Below are positions 36,007 through 45,074 of a DNA stretch of 64,000 nucleotides, piece after piece (position 1 is the first letter of the stretch; each line of letters begins with the position of its first letter). Source of the stretch: Paracoccus sediminicola (GTDB lineage Bacteria; Pseudomonadota; Alphaproteobacteria; Rhodobacterales; Rhodobacteraceae); assembly GCF_027912835.1 (NCBI RefSeq), contig NZ_CP115768.1, positions 2,269,501-2,333,500 of the forward strand, in the 5' to 3' direction. Under the pieces are notes generated by a model. It was not told the origin of the DNA. It worked only from the letters and a program-made list of their open reading frames with translations, and made no database searches. Position numbers and translations under genes: made by a program.

Positions 36007-37068
36007 ATGACAGACTCGACCCATACCGGCGCCGCCATTCGCTTCGATGCGGTCGAAAAAGCCTTCGACGCCGAGGGCAAGGGCCGCGTCGTGGCGCTGA
36101 GCGATGTGTCGCTCGAGGTGCGGCCCGGCGCGATCTGCGGGATCATCGGCCGCTCAGGGGCGGGCAAATCGACGCTGCTGCGCATGGTCAACGGGCTGGA
36201 ACGCCCGACCGCGGGGACCGTCACTGTCGGCGGGCATGATGTTGGGCGCGCAAGGGGCGCGGCGCTGCGCAACATCCGGCGCGATGTCGGGATGATCTTC
36301 CAGCATTTCAATCTGCTCGCCTCACGGACGGTCTATGGCAATATCGCCCTGCCGCTGGAAATCGCGGGCATTGAAGCGGCCGAGATCCGCACACGCGTCA
36401 ATGACCTGATCGCGCGCGTCGGGCTGGAGGCGCAGGCGAAGCGCTATCCGGCAGAGCTTTCGGGCGGGCAGAAACAGCGCGTCGGTATCGCCCGCGCCTT
36501 GGCGACCCGGCCCAAGGTGCTGCTCTCGGACGAGGCGACCTCGGCACTGGATCCCGAAACCACGCAGACGGTGCTGGCGCTGCTTCGCGACATCAACCGC
36601 GATCTCGGGCTGACCATCCTGCTGATTACCCATGAGATGGGCGTCGTGCGCGACATCGCCAGCGACATGGCGGTGATCGATGGCGGGCGCATCGTCGAGG
36701 CAGGGCCGACCCATGACGTCTTTGTCAGCCCGCAACACCCCACGACGCGCAGCTTCCTGTCGGGTGTCACCGGCATCAATTTGCCCGGCTTCATCTCCGC
36801 CCGGTTGCAGGACAGCCGTCCCGAGGGTGCAGCGCAGGAGATCATTCGCGTCACCTTCTCGGGTGCGCATGCTACCGATCCGATGCTGGCGCGGCTGGCC
36901 TCGGACATCGGGGTGGCGGCGAATATCCTTGCCGGGGCGGTCGAGGAAATCGGCACGCAACCTTTCGGCAATCTGCTGATCTCGGTCGATGCCGCGAAGG
37001 GTGCCGAGGCGCGCGGCTTTCTGGAGCGTCACGGTCTGATGACGGAGGTGATGGGCTATGTCCGCTAA
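36007..37068 (+). CDS. metN: Methionine ABC transporter ATP-binding protein
   Basis: The 353-residue ATPase has Walker A GRSGAGKS, Q-loop FQHFNLLASRTV, signature LSGGQKQRVGIARAL, Walker B VLLSDEATSALD and switch His LLITHEMGVV. The C-terminal about 85 residues form a NIL/ACT-like ligand-binding domain that in MetN senses methionine and inhibits transport. ATG 36007 is chosen because the ABC domain starts right after it. The gene overlaps metI by 11 nt. Confidence 0.95.
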   Translation: MTDSTHTGAAIRFDAVEKAFDAEGKGRVVALSDVSLEVRPGAICGIIGRSGAGKSTLLRMVNGLERPTAGTVTVGGHDVGRARGAALRNIRRDVGMIFQHFNLLASRTVYGNIALPLEIAGIEAAEIRTRVNDLIARVGLEAQAKRYPAELSGGQKQRVGIARALATRPKVLLSDEATSALDPETTQTVLALLRDINRDLGLTILLITHEMGVVRDIASDMAVIDGGRIVEAGPTHDVFVSPQHPTTRSFLSGVTGINLPGFISARLQDSRPEGAAQEIIRVTFSGAHATDPMLARLASDIGVAANILAGAVEEIGTQPFGNLLISVDAAKGAEARGFLERHGLMTEVMGYVR

Positions 37069-37732
37069 TCTGATCGGCCTGCTTTACGACGCGACCTTGC
37101 AGACGCTGTATATGGTCGCCGTCTCGGCGATCCTGGGCACGGTGTTCGGACTGCCTCTGGGTGTTTTTCTGGCCACCTCGCAGCGGGGCGAGCTCATGTC
37201 CGCGCCGTTGTGGAACAAGGCGCTTGGGCTGGTGGTGAATGCCGCCCGCTCGATCCCGTTCATCATTCTGGTGGTGGCGATCATCCCCTTCACCCGCTGG
37301 ATCGCGGGCACCTCGATCGGGACCACGGCGGCGATCGTGCCGCTGACCATCGCCGCCATCCCCTTTATCGCCCGGCTGGTCGAGAATGCCATCCGCGAGG
37401 TCGATGCCGGGCTGATCGAGGCCGCCCGCGCCATGGGCGCCACCCCGTTCCAGATCATCCGCAAGGTGCTGATCCGCGAGGCGATGCCCGGCGTGGTTCT
37501 GGGCCTGACGCTGGCCGTAGTCAGTCTGATCGGCTATTCCGCCATGGTCGGCGCGGTCGGCGGAGAGGGTCTGGGCGATCTGGGCATCCGCTATGGCTAT
37601 CAGCGCTTCATGCCCGATGTGATGCTGGCCGTGGTCATCATCCTGATCGTCATGGTTCAGCTTGTCCAATCCGTCGGCGAATGGATCGCCCGGCTGGTCG
37701 ACAAGCGCGCGCCGCGCAATCGCGGCAACTAA
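37058..37732 (+). CDS. metI: Methionine ABC transporter permease
   Basis: The 224-residue inner-membrane permease has five predicted helices and the ABC coupling EAA loop EAARAMGATPFQIIRKVLIREAMPG. The N-terminal half (YDATLQTLYMVAVSAILGTVFGLPLGVFL) and SARSIPFIILVVAIIPFTRWI-like region (here NAARSIPFI) are typical of MetI. It lies between metN and metQ. Confidence 0.95.
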   Translation: MSANLIGLLYDATLQTLYMVAVSAILGTVFGLPLGVFLATSQRGELMSAPLWNKALGLVVNAARSIPFIILVVAIIPFTRWIAGTSIGTTAAIVPLTIAAIPFIARLVENAIREVDAGLIEAARAMGATPFQIIRKVLIREAMPGVVLGLTLAVVSLIGYSAMVGAVGGEGLGDLGIRYGYQRFMPDVMLAVVIILIVMVQLVQSVGEWIARLVDKRAPRNRGN

Positions 37733-37754
37733 TTTTCAACGAAGAGAGGTCAAT

Positions 37755-38528
37755 ATGCTTCGTCTCACGACTTTCGTTTCCGCCCTGGCGCTGGCAAGCG
37801 CCGCCATGGCCGAGGATATCCGCGTCGGTGTCTCGCCCGGCGAACATGCCGAGATCATGGAAGAAGTCGCCAAGATCGCCGAGCCGATGGGGCTGAATAT
37901 CGACGTGGTCGAGTTTTCCGATTACGTCGTGCCGAACCAGGCGCTGAATGACGGCGACCTGAACGCCAACAGCTTCCAGCATCGGCCCTATCTGGAAAAC
38001 CAGATCAAGGATCGCGGCTTCGAGCTGGTCGAGGTGGCGACGACCATCACCACCCCGATGGGCATCTATTCCGACGAGATCGAGGATATGGCCGAGCTGC
38101 CCGAAGGCGCGCAGGTGGCGATCCCGAACGATCCGACCAATGGCGGCCGGGCGCTGCTGCTGTTGCAGGAATTGGGGCTGATCTCGCTGGCCGAGGATAC
38201 GGGTCTGGTGCCGAGCGTGCTTGACATCACCGAGAACGAAAAGGGGTTGGAGTTCCTGGAGCTTGACGCTGCGCAGCTTCCCCGAGCCCTGGCCGACGCC
38301 GATATCGCGATCATCAACACCAACTACGCGCTTGCCTCGGGCCTGAGCCCGAAGGACGATTCCATCGCCATGGAAAAGGCCGACAGCCCCTATGTGAACA
38401 TCATCGTGGTGCGCGAAGGCGACGAGGATGCGCCATGGGTCAGCCAGCTTGTCGAGGCCTATCAATCTGACGAAGTGAAAGCCTTCATCGACGAGAAATA
38501 CGAGGGCGCGGTGCTGACCAGCTGGTAA
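37755..38528 (+). CDS. metQ: Methionine-binding periplasmic protein (MetQ/NlpA family)
   Basis: The 257-residue protein starts at ATG 37755 after GAGAGG. The signal peptide MLRLTTFVSALALASAAMA is cleaved before EDIRVGVSPGEHAEIMEEV. There is no lipobox Cys, so unlike E. coli MetQ it is probably free in the periplasm. NlpA-family motifs are FSDYVVPNQALNDGDLNANSFQHRPYLE, VAIPNDPTNGGRALLLLQELGLI and AIINTNYALASGLSP. It is followed by a strong terminator, ending the metNIQ operon. Confidence 0.95.
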   Translation: MLRLTTFVSALALASAAMAEDIRVGVSPGEHAEIMEEVAKIAEPMGLNIDVVEFSDYVVPNQALNDGDLNANSFQHRPYLENQIKDRGFELVEVATTITTPMGIYSDEIEDMAELPEGAQVAIPNDPTNGGRALLLLQELGLISLAEDTGLVPSVLDITENEKGLEFLELDAAQLPRALADADIAIINTNYALASGLSPKDDSIAMEKADSPYVNIIVVREGDEDAPWVSQLVEAYQSDEVKAFIDEKYEGAVLTSW

Positions 38529-38551
38529 GCGACGGTTCGCTGATCGTGAAG

Positions 38552-38580
38552 GGCCCGGATCGAATGCCGGGCCTTTCTTT
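38552..38580 (+). terminator. Rho-independent terminator after metQ
   Basis: GGCCCGG (38552-38558) pairs with CCGGGCC (38567-38573) over an 8-nt loop and is followed by TTTCTTTT. It starts 23 nt after the metQ stop. Confidence 0.85.
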
Positions 38581-38623
38581 TGGGATCAAGGGATCAGCGC
38601 AAAAGCTTTCGGACCGTTCACGC

Positions 38624-39349
38624 CTAGCTCTCGCTGTCATTCGTCAGCGCGAACTCTGCCAGCCGGTCGGCGTCGAGGATATGGATCTCTTCGGGCGGCG
38701 TGCGCAGCGCATAGCTCATCAGCCGCAGATCGACGCCCATCTCGTCAAGGTAATCCATCACGCTGGCCTGAGCCCGTTGCACGTCGCGCACCGCCATGAA
38801 GGCGGGCAGGATGGTGTTCTTTCCGAAGAAATGCTGATGCACCCCGACCACCGCGCCCTCGCTTGCCCGGCGATTCACCCCGCCTGCCAAGACATAGGGA
38901 CAGGCCGAGAGACAGACAGAGCCGTCCGCGACCTCGGTGTCCATCCTGGCGGCGCGTATGGTCCGGCCAATGGCCAGCGCGTCTGCCACCGACCCGCCAG
39001 AGGAGTCGAGCCAGACCAAACGCTCCGCCGGGCGGGTCTCGTCCAGCCATGTCGCAAAACGATCCGCGTCGCCGCCTGCGATCTGGCCCGACAGGCGGAT
39101 CGCGCCATCCGCGATCTCGAACTCCAGCTCTGACGGCATCGGGCGCATGGCGGGTGCGCCCGGCTCGGCAGGGCGCAGGTCGCGGCGATAGGGCCGGACG
39201 CTCGGCCCGTCGCTGGGCGGCGAGAACAGCCCGGGCGCCGCCGTGCCGGGGTTGGTTCGAAGATCCATCCAGACAATGGCCCCGGCGAGCAGCACCTGCG
39301 AGAGCAGCACCGCCCGGATCGCCGCGCGGGGAGAGTTGAGCACCCTCAC
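38624..39349 (-). CDS. ClpP/crotonase-fold predicted periplasmic protein (COG3904-like)
   Basis: The 241-residue protein has one N-terminal hydrophobic segment (about residues 10-28) that is a signal anchor or signal peptide. It is followed by a Pro-rich linker and a ClpP-like domain: VWLDSSGGSVADALAIGRTIR, then SVCLSACPYVLAGGVNRRASEGAVVGVHQHFF. The Ser in CLSACP and the His in GVHQH match the Ser-His pattern of this family, which is annotated as predicted periplasmic ClpP-like proteins without proven activity. Its start lies 2 nt after the stop of the membrane protein upstream, so the two are an expression pair. Confidence 0.75.
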   Translation of the reverse strand: MRVLNSPRAAIRAVLLSQVLLAGAIVWMDLRTNPGTAAPGLFSPPSDGPSVRPYRRDLRPAEPGAPAMRPMPSELEFEIADGAIRLSGQIAGGDADRFATWLDETRPAERLVWLDSSGGSVADALAIGRTIRAARMDTEVADGSVCLSACPYVLAGGVNRRASEGAVVGVHQHFFGKNTILPAFMAVRDVQRAQASVMDYLDEMGVDLRLMSYALRTPPEEIHILDADRLAEFALTNDSES

Positions 39350-39351
39350 CC

Positions 39352-40728
39352 TCAGCGCTCCGTCCCCGTGGGGCGGCCATCGGCGGCCTCGTCGTCAATC
39401 GCGGCGTCAGGCGCGGTGCCGCGGCCGTTTTTCGGCGCGGTCGGGGACTGCCAGGGCGGGCTGCGATACTCGGCCGGGCCGGTCGCGTGGCGGATCGGCT
39501 GGACCGGATGCTCGTCATATTCGCGCAGAATCTCGGCGGCGGCGAGAGCTGCGCGAAGTTCGCCCACCGTCATGCGGTCGTCGCTGTGATGCACCCCGCG
39601 CCCGGACCGGATCGCGGCCTGTATGACCATGATGATGAAGACCAGCACCGCCGGCAGCAGGTCGATGGAAATCGCCCCCGCCCAGGCCGGCACGAAATTC
39701 CCCGCATAGACGATCACTGCATCCGCCGCCGACATCGGTGTATAGATCGCCTCGTCGGGCGGCGGCAGCGCCTCGACCTCGGCGGCGGCATTGGCCAGCG
39801 TGCCCGCGCGCTGCTCTACCAGTGTCAGCACCGAGTTGATCGTGCTGGATTGCCCCTGCTGGACGGCCGCGGTCGAGCCGTCGAGTTCCGGCAGCACCAC
39901 CGCATCGGAGAGATCCCGCGCCGCCCGTGAGACCAATGGGGCCGGGTTCAGCTGGCGCAGCTGCGTGATCAGCCCGGCCAGCTCCACCGCGTCTTCCGAG
40001 AACTGCACGGTGCGCTCGGAAAGTGCGCCCGGCCCGACCGTGGTGCTGCGCATCTGCGACAGGATGTCGTTACCCTGAGCGAAAGTGGTCTCGATGGGAT
40101 CACCGACCTCGGTGAGCTGAGTCTCCAGAGCCTCCAGCTCGGCGCCTTTCTGGGTCAGCACCCGGAACACCGCGCCGCGCCCGGAAAAGCCGGACAAGGT
40201 GCCGCCGGCCTCCTGTTCGGACAGGTCGTCGAAGCTCTGCCGCACCCTTGCCACGTCGCGTGACAGCGACTGCCCGGCGACGGCGTTGGAATGGGCGCGC
40301 TCCAGCGAGGCCTGATAGTGCTGGATCGTCGTCGCCATATGGGTTTCCACCGCCGCGCCGCCAGCAAGCGCCGCCGCGTTCAGCCACGAGGACATGGCAA
40401 CGATTGCCACGCAGCCAAGCGCCATGGCCAGAAACAGCCCGAGCCGCGAGGCCGCGCCGCGCACCGCAGGCAGCAGCCTCAGCAGATAGGACCAGAAGAC
40501 GAAGATACCGACCGATACCGCGATAGAATAGGCAAGCGCCGCGAAAGTCGTCCACAGCCCGGGATCGTCCAGCAGAGTGCGCACCCCGAGATAGGTATAG
40601 ATCCCGGAGGCCGAGGCCAGGACGCCAAGTGCTGTCGAGGTGAAGCTGTCCAGCCAGTCCAGATGGCGTTCCAACTCCCGCGCATAGCGGTCACCGGCGC
40701 GTTCGGTCTGCGGGTTCGGATCGGTCAT
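39352..40728 (-). CDS. Membrane protein of unknown function paired with ClpP-like protein
   Basis: From ATG 40726-40728 (MTDPNPQTERAG) the protein is 458 residues; an upstream in-frame ATG at 40800 adds a weak leader. Three hydrophobic segments lie in the first about 130 residues (ALGVLASASGIYTYLGV; FAALAYSIAVSVGIFVFWSYLL; LFLAMALGCVAIVAMSSWL). A long, Gln/Glu/Ala-rich, probably periplasmic helical region at about 130-330 follows, then one more helix (IDLLPAVLVFIIMVIQAAI) and a cytoplasmic hydrophilic tail. I do not recognise the family. Close coupling to the ClpP-like gene suggests a membrane-anchored partner. Confidence 0.65.
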   Translation of the reverse strand: MTDPNPQTERAGDRYARELERHLDWLDSFTSTALGVLASASGIYTYLGVRTLLDDPGLWTTFAALAYSIAVSVGIFVFWSYLLRLLPAVRGAASRLGLFLAMALGCVAIVAMSSWLNAAALAGGAAVETHMATTIQHYQASLERAHSNAVAGQSLSRDVARVRQSFDDLSEQEAGGTLSGFSGRGAVFRVLTQKGAELEALETQLTEVGDPIETTFAQGNDILSQMRSTTVGPGALSERTVQFSEDAVELAGLITQLRQLNPAPLVSRAARDLSDAVVLPELDGSTAAVQQGQSSTINSVLTLVEQRAGTLANAAAEVEALPPPDEAIYTPMSAADAVIVYAGNFVPAWAGAISIDLLPAVLVFIIMVIQAAIRSGRGVHHSDDRMTVGELRAALAAAEILREYDEHPVQPIRHATGPAEYRSPPWQSPTAPKNGRGTAPDAAIDDEAADGRPTGTER

Positions 40729-40902
40729 GCGGGCCTCGTCTCGGGGCGGATCGACAGCGTGCTGCGGCGCGAATGGCGGCGCGGCGGCATGTTTCGTCAA
40801 AAAGAACGGCTTGTCGATGCCGGGCGCGGCGGCAACACATCACGCTTGCATGAGGGGCGGGATCGCGGCACCGCCTGCTGGCCTGGCATCGGCGGCGACC
40901 TC

Positions 40903-42651
40903 TCAGTCCCAATCGGCCAGCAAATCCCCCTCGGCCAATTGCTCGCCTGGCTCGACCTTCTGCCGGATAATGCCGGCGCGATCGGCGGTGATGCTCATCT
41001 CCATCTTCATCGCCTCCATCACGGCGACGGTCTGGCCGCTCTCGACCTTGTCGCCATCCGAGACCTTCCATGCGCTCAGCGTGCCGGCGACCGGCGCGCG
41101 CAGCCCCTCGCGGCCATCATTGCTTTGGGCGCGATCAGGAGGCTGCGGCCCGGTTCCGCCTTGCGCTGCGCGGGCGCCGACTGCTGTGGCCAATCGCGCG
41201 AGCGCCGCACCGGACAGACCGATATCCCGGCGCTGCCCGTCGATGTCGACCGGCAGGCGCAGCACGGTTTCGGGCGCCGGCTCGACCCGCAGCGCCGCCT
41301 CCAGCTCAGCGGCGAAACCGGTCTCGATCCAGCGTGTATGCACGGCGAAATCGCCGCTGCCGTTGAAGTCCTCTGCCGCGAGCACGGCGCGCGCAAACGG
41401 CAAGACCGACGCCACCCCCTCGATGCGGAATTCCACCAGAGCACGGCGGGCGCGGGCGATGGCGATCTCTCGCGTGGGGCCGGTCACGATCAGCTTGGCC
41501 ATGAGGCTGTCGAACTGCCCGGCAACGCTGTCGCCCGCGCCGACGCCGCTATCCAGTCGCACCCCCGGCCCGGCTGGCGGCTCGAAACGGGTGATCCGTC
41601 CCGGAGTCGGCAGGAAGCCCCGTCCGGGGTCTTCGGCGTTGATGCGAAACTCGATCGCATGGCAGCGCGGCCTTGGCATCGCGTCGATCGAAAGCCGCGC
41701 CCCATCGGCGATGCGCAGCTGTTCGACCACCAGATCCAGCCCCGAAGTTTCTTCCGTCACCGGATGCTCGACCTGCAACCGCGTATTCACCTCGAGAAAG
41801 GTCAGCAGCCCATCCGCGCCCAGCAGGAACTCGACCGTGCCGGCCCCGGTATAGCCCGCCGCCTTGCAGATATCGCGCGCGGCGGTCTCGATCCGCTCGG
41901 CCATGCCGTCGGGCAGGAAGGGCGCCGGCGCCTCTTCGACCAGCTTCTGATTGCGGCGCTGTAGCGAACAATCCCGCAGACCGACCACCGCGACATTGCC
42001 ATGGGTGTCTGCGATCACCTGCGCCTCGACATGGCGCGGACGGTCGAGGAAGCGTTCCACATAGCAATCGCCATTGCCGAAGGCGGTGCGGGCTTCGTTC
42101 GCGGCGGCGGCAAAAAGCTCTTCGATTTCGGCATCCTCGCGCGCGACCCTCATGCCGCGCCCGCCACCGCCGGCAGAGGCCTTGATTGCCACCGGCAGCC
42201 CGTGCTCGGCCACGAAGTCGCGGATCTCGGCGGCATCCGAGACCGGCCCGTCCGTGCCGGGCGCAAGCGGTGCGCCGACCTCTCGCGCGATGGCGCGGGC
42301 GGCGATCTTGTCGCCAAGCCGCGAAATTGCCTCGGCCCCCGGCCCGATCCAGATCAGCCCCGCCTGCTGCACCGCGCGGGCGAATTCGGCGCTTTCGGAC
42401 AGGAACCCGTAGCCGGGATGCACCGCATCCGCACCCGAGCGCCGCGCGATTTCCAGCAGCGACTCGATGTTCAGATAGGTCTCTGCGGGCGTGCTGCCCT
42501 CCAGCGCATAGGCTTCATCGGCGAGCCGCACATAGGGCAGATCGGCATCCGGATCGGCATAGACCGCGACCGCGCCGACGCCATAATCGCGGCAGGCGCG
42601 GATGACGCGCAGCGCGATTTCGGCCCGGTTGGCGATGAGGATCTTCTTCAT
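40903..42651 (-). CDS. Biotin carboxylase fused to biotin carboxyl carrier domain
   Basis: The 582-residue protein begins KKILIANRAEIALRVIRACRDYGV, the biotin carboxylase N-terminus. The ATP-grasp core includes IKASAGGGGRGMRVA, DCSLQRRNQKLVEEAPAP and LEVNTRLQVEHPVTEE, and the biotinyl domain has Lys549 in VMEAMKMEM. It makes carboxybiotin from bicarbonate and ATP. No acetyl-CoA carboxyltransferase subunit is nearby. Instead its start overlaps the PxpBC fusion gene by 4 nt. In urea carboxylase the carboxyltransferase is made of AHS1/AHS2 domains, the same domains as PxpB/PxpC, so a biotin-dependent lactam or amide carboxylase is plausible (inference). Confidence 0.92.
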   Translation of the reverse strand: MKKILIANRAEIALRVIRACRDYGVGAVAVYADPDADLPYVRLADEAYALEGSTPAETYLNIESLLEIARRSGADAVHPGYGFLSESAEFARAVQQAGLIWIGPGAEAISRLGDKIAARAIAREVGAPLAPGTDGPVSDAAEIRDFVAEHGLPVAIKASAGGGGRGMRVAREDAEIEELFAAAANEARTAFGNGDCYVERFLDRPRHVEAQVIADTHGNVAVVGLRDCSLQRRNQKLVEEAPAPFLPDGMAERIETAARDICKAAGYTGAGTVEFLLGADGLLTFLEVNTRLQVEHPVTEETSGLDLVVEQLRIADGARLSIDAMPRPRCHAIEFRINAEDPGRGFLPTPGRITRFEPPAGPGVRLDSGVGAGDSVAGQFDSLMAKLIVTGPTREIAIARARRALVEFRIEGVASVLPFARAVLAAEDFNGSGDFAVHTRWIETGFAAELEAALRVEPAPETVLRLPVDIDGQRRDIGLSGAALARLATAVGARAAQGGTGPQPPDRAQSNDGREGLRAPVAGTLSAWKVSDGDKVESGQTVAVMEAMKMEMSITADRAGIIRQKVEPGEQLAEGDLLADWD

Positions 42652-44231
42652 GACTGGTCTTCTTCCTGGCTGGGAATGATCGGGGCGAAGGGCGCAAGCG
42701 CGCGGAAACGGAGCTTGGCGCCGGGCGGCAGCTGCGCCGCAAGATCGAGATGATGGGCGGCGACCACGGCGATGACCGGATAGCCGCCGGTCAGCGGGTG
42801 ATCCGCGAGGAACAGAACCGGCTGGCCGGAATGCGGGACCTGGATGGCGCCGGTCAGCGTGGCCTCGCTGGGCAGTTCGGTGCTGTCATCGCGGATCAGC
42901 GGCGCCTCGCCCTCCAACCGCTTGCCGATGCGGCTCGATTGCTGGGTGACGGTCCAGTCCTGATCGGTCAGGCGGGAGCGGATCTCGGGCGGAAACCAAT
43001 CGGCGCGCGGACCCATCACCACGTCGATCTCGACCACATCGCCGGGCTGCGGCAGAGATGGCGGGTCAAGCGGCGGCGCAATCGCATCGGCGCGCGCCCG
43101 GGCCAGCCCGACCCAGCCTCCGGCAGTCAGCGGGGCGGGACCAAGATGCGCCAGCGTGTCCGTCGCGGCACTGTCCAGAACCGGCGCGACCTCAAAACCG
43201 CCCCGCGACCCGAGATAGCCATACATCCCGCCCGAGGGCGGTCCGATCCTCAGCACATCGCCTGCATCGAGCGGGATCGCTGCATGAGAGGGATATTTCG
43301 CCCCGCCCTCGATGGTCACGATCCGAGGCGCTCCGGTGAGGGCGATCTCACAGGCGGCGGTGGCGCGCAGACGGATCCCGCCGCCGATCAGTTCAAGCGC
43401 GGCGGTGCCGGGCGGATTTCCGAGCAGCCGGTTCAGCGCCCGCAACGCCCCCTGATCCACCGCACCCGAGGCAGAGACACCTTGCGCCAGCTTGCCCTGC
43501 CGCCCGCCATCCTGAAGCAGCAGAGGGAACGGCGCGGCAAGGACGTCCAGCCTTGCATCGGGCTTTTCGGGCGCGGGAGGGTCAGGCGCCGGCGCGGGAC
43601 GGGGGAATTCCTTCGGCTGTGCTGCCAGATCGACAAAGCGCACCTCGTCGCCGGGCATGAGCCAGGCGGGCGGGTCGCGATCCAGATCCCACATCGGCTG
43701 CGGCGTCGTGCCGATGATCTGCCAGCCACCCGGACTTTCCTTGGGATAGACCGCCGAGAAAAGCCCGGCGAGCGCAACCGAGCCAGGCGGAATCGCCGTG
43801 CGTGGGCTGCTGCGGCGCGGCACCTCAAGCGCGCGGTCGCCACCGCTGAGATAGCAGAAGCCGGGGGCAAACCCGGCAAAGGCCGCTCGCCAATTCGTGC
43901 CGGTATGGCGCGCGATCACCTCGTCCCGGCTGAGCCCGGTCAGGCTGGCAACATCGTCCAGATCCTGCCCGTCATAGCGCACCGGGATTTCGACCACCCG
44001 TCCCGAACCCTGCGCGCTGCCCTGCACATTCCGCGACGCGATCGCAGCCGCCAGACGCTCCGCCGTCGTCATGCGCCGGTCAAAGATGATCATCAGCGTT
44101 TCGGCCGCAGGCACCATTTCGACGATGCCCGCTGGCGGGCTGTCTTGCAGGCTTGCATGCAGGGCGAGCACCTGATCCAGATTGTCGAGATGGATCAGAA
44201 CTCCGCTCTCTCCGGCAGGCAAAAAGCGCAT
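42648..44231 (-). CDS. PxpB-PxpC fusion: 5-oxoprolinase / urea carboxylase AHS1-AHS2 protein
   Basis: From ATG 44229-44231 the protein is 527 residues. Residues about 1-215 are PxpB/KipI (AHS1): TNWRAAFAGFAPGFCYLSGGD and TAIPPGSVALAGLFSAVYPKESPGGWQIIG. Residues about 235-527 are PxpC/KipA (AHS2): PFPLLLQDGGRQGKLAQGVSASGAVDQGALRALNRLLGNPPGTAALE. Fused KipI-KipA proteins occur in many proteobacteria. With PxpA they hydrolyse 5-oxoproline to glutamate using ATP. It lies 2 nt after pxpA and overlaps the biotin carboxylase, so the three proteins likely work together. Confidence 0.9.
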   Translation of the reverse strand: MRFLPAGESGVLIHLDNLDQVLALHASLQDSPPAGIVEMVPAAETLMIIFDRRMTTAERLAAAIASRNVQGSAQGSGRVVEIPVRYDGQDLDDVASLTGLSRDEVIARHTGTNWRAAFAGFAPGFCYLSGGDRALEVPRRSSPRTAIPPGSVALAGLFSAVYPKESPGGWQIIGTTPQPMWDLDRDPPAWLMPGDEVRFVDLAAQPKEFPRPAPAPDPPAPEKPDARLDVLAAPFPLLLQDGGRQGKLAQGVSASGAVDQGALRALNRLLGNPPGTAALELIGGGIRLRATAACEIALTGAPRIVTIEGGAKYPSHAAIPLDAGDVLRIGPPSGGMYGYLGSRGGFEVAPVLDSAATDTLAHLGPAPLTAGGWVGLARARADAIAPPLDPPSLPQPGDVVEIDVVMGPRADWFPPEIRSRLTDQDWTVTQQSSRIGKRLEGEAPLIRDDSTELPSEATLTGAIQVPHSGQPVLFLADHPLTGGYPVIAVVAAHHLDLAAQLPPGAKLRFRALAPFAPIIPSQEEDQS

Positions 44232-44233
44232 CC

Positions 44234-44995
44234 TCAGACCCGCGCCTTCGTGACCGGCGCGATCTCGATGCCCTCGGCATCGAACAATGCGCGGATTCGG
44301 CGGGCCATTTCGACCGCGCCGGGGCTGTCGCCATGCACACAGATCGATTGCGCTTCGACCCGGATGTCCTGACCGTCCGTGGCACATATCACACCCTCAC
44401 GGGCGAAACGCAGCATCCGCTGCGCGACCTCATCGGGATCATGCAACACCGCATCCTTTTCGCGACGCGAGACAAGCTGCCCGTCCGGGCGATAGCCGCG
44501 ATCGGCGAAGGCCTCGGTGATGACCTGCAATCCGGCTTCACGGGCATGGTCGACGATGGGCGACCCGGCAAGCGCCATCAGCGGCAAGCCGGGGTCGTAA
44601 TCCAGCACCGCCTGAATGACCGCATCGGCCTGCGGCCCGCCCTGAGCGATGGTATTATACAGCGCGCCATGCGGCTTCACATAGCTGACCCGTGTGCCCG
44701 CCGCGCGCGCCAGCCCGTCAAGCGCCCCGATCTGATAGATCACATCCGCCGTCAGCTCACGCGCGGCAATATCCATTGGACGGCGCCCGAAACCGGCGAG
44801 ATCGCGATACCCCGGATGCGCGCCCACCGCCACGCCCTGCTCCGTCGCCAGACGCAGCGTGTCCAGAATGCCCGCCGGATCGCCGGCATGAAAACCGCAG
44901 GCGATATTGGCCGAGCTGACGATGCGCAGCATTTCGGCGTCGTCTCCCATCTGCCATGCGGCGAAGCTTTCGCCCATATCGCTGTTGAGATCCAT
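44234..44995 (-). CDS. pxpA: 5-oxoprolinase subunit A (LamB/YcsF family)
   Basis: From ATG 44993-44995, preceded by GAGGAGG, the protein is 253 residues. LamB/YcsF signatures are [55 protein letters not shown] and [14 protein letters not shown]. This is the hydrolytic subunit for 5-oxoproline or related lactams. It is the first of three overlapping or adjacent genes (pxpA, pxpBC, biotin carboxylase) and lies 79 nt after the RuBisCO-like gene. Confidence 0.92.
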   Translation of the reverse strand: MDLNSDMGESFAAWQMGDDAEMLRIVSSANIACGFHAGDPAGILDTLRLATEQGVAVGAHPGYRDLAGFGRRPMDIAARELTADVIYQIGALDGLARAAGTRVSYVKPHGALYNTIAQGGPQADAVIQAVLDYDPGLPLMALAGSPIVDHAREAGLQVITEAFADRGYRPDGQLVSRREKDAVLHDPDEVAQRMLRFAREGVICATDGQDIRVEAQSICVHGDSPGAVEMARRIRALFDAEGIEIAPVTKARV

Positions 44996-45039
44996 CCGAT
45001 CCTCCTCGTCTACCCATCCAGCATGGCGCATCGCGGCCT

Positions 45040-45056
45040 GTCATGCCACATGACAT
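45040..45056. promoter_or_regulatory. Inverted repeat TGTCATG-N3-CATGACA upstream of pxpA
   Basis: A perfect 7-3-7 inverted repeat lies 45 bp upstream of the pxpA start, in the 79-nt gap after the RuBisCO-like gene. It looks like a dimeric repressor site and suggests that pxpA has its own regulated promoter. It could also be read as a hairpin, but there is no T-run. Confidence 0.5.
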
Positions 45057-45074
45057 ATCCCAGCGCGACAGGTC

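Noticed and set aside
40903..42651. Acetyl-CoA or propionyl-CoA carboxylase alpha subunit
   Set aside because: No carboxyltransferase gene is near, and the 4-nt overlap with pxpBC points to a lactam/amide substrate instead; not excluded for the protein alone.
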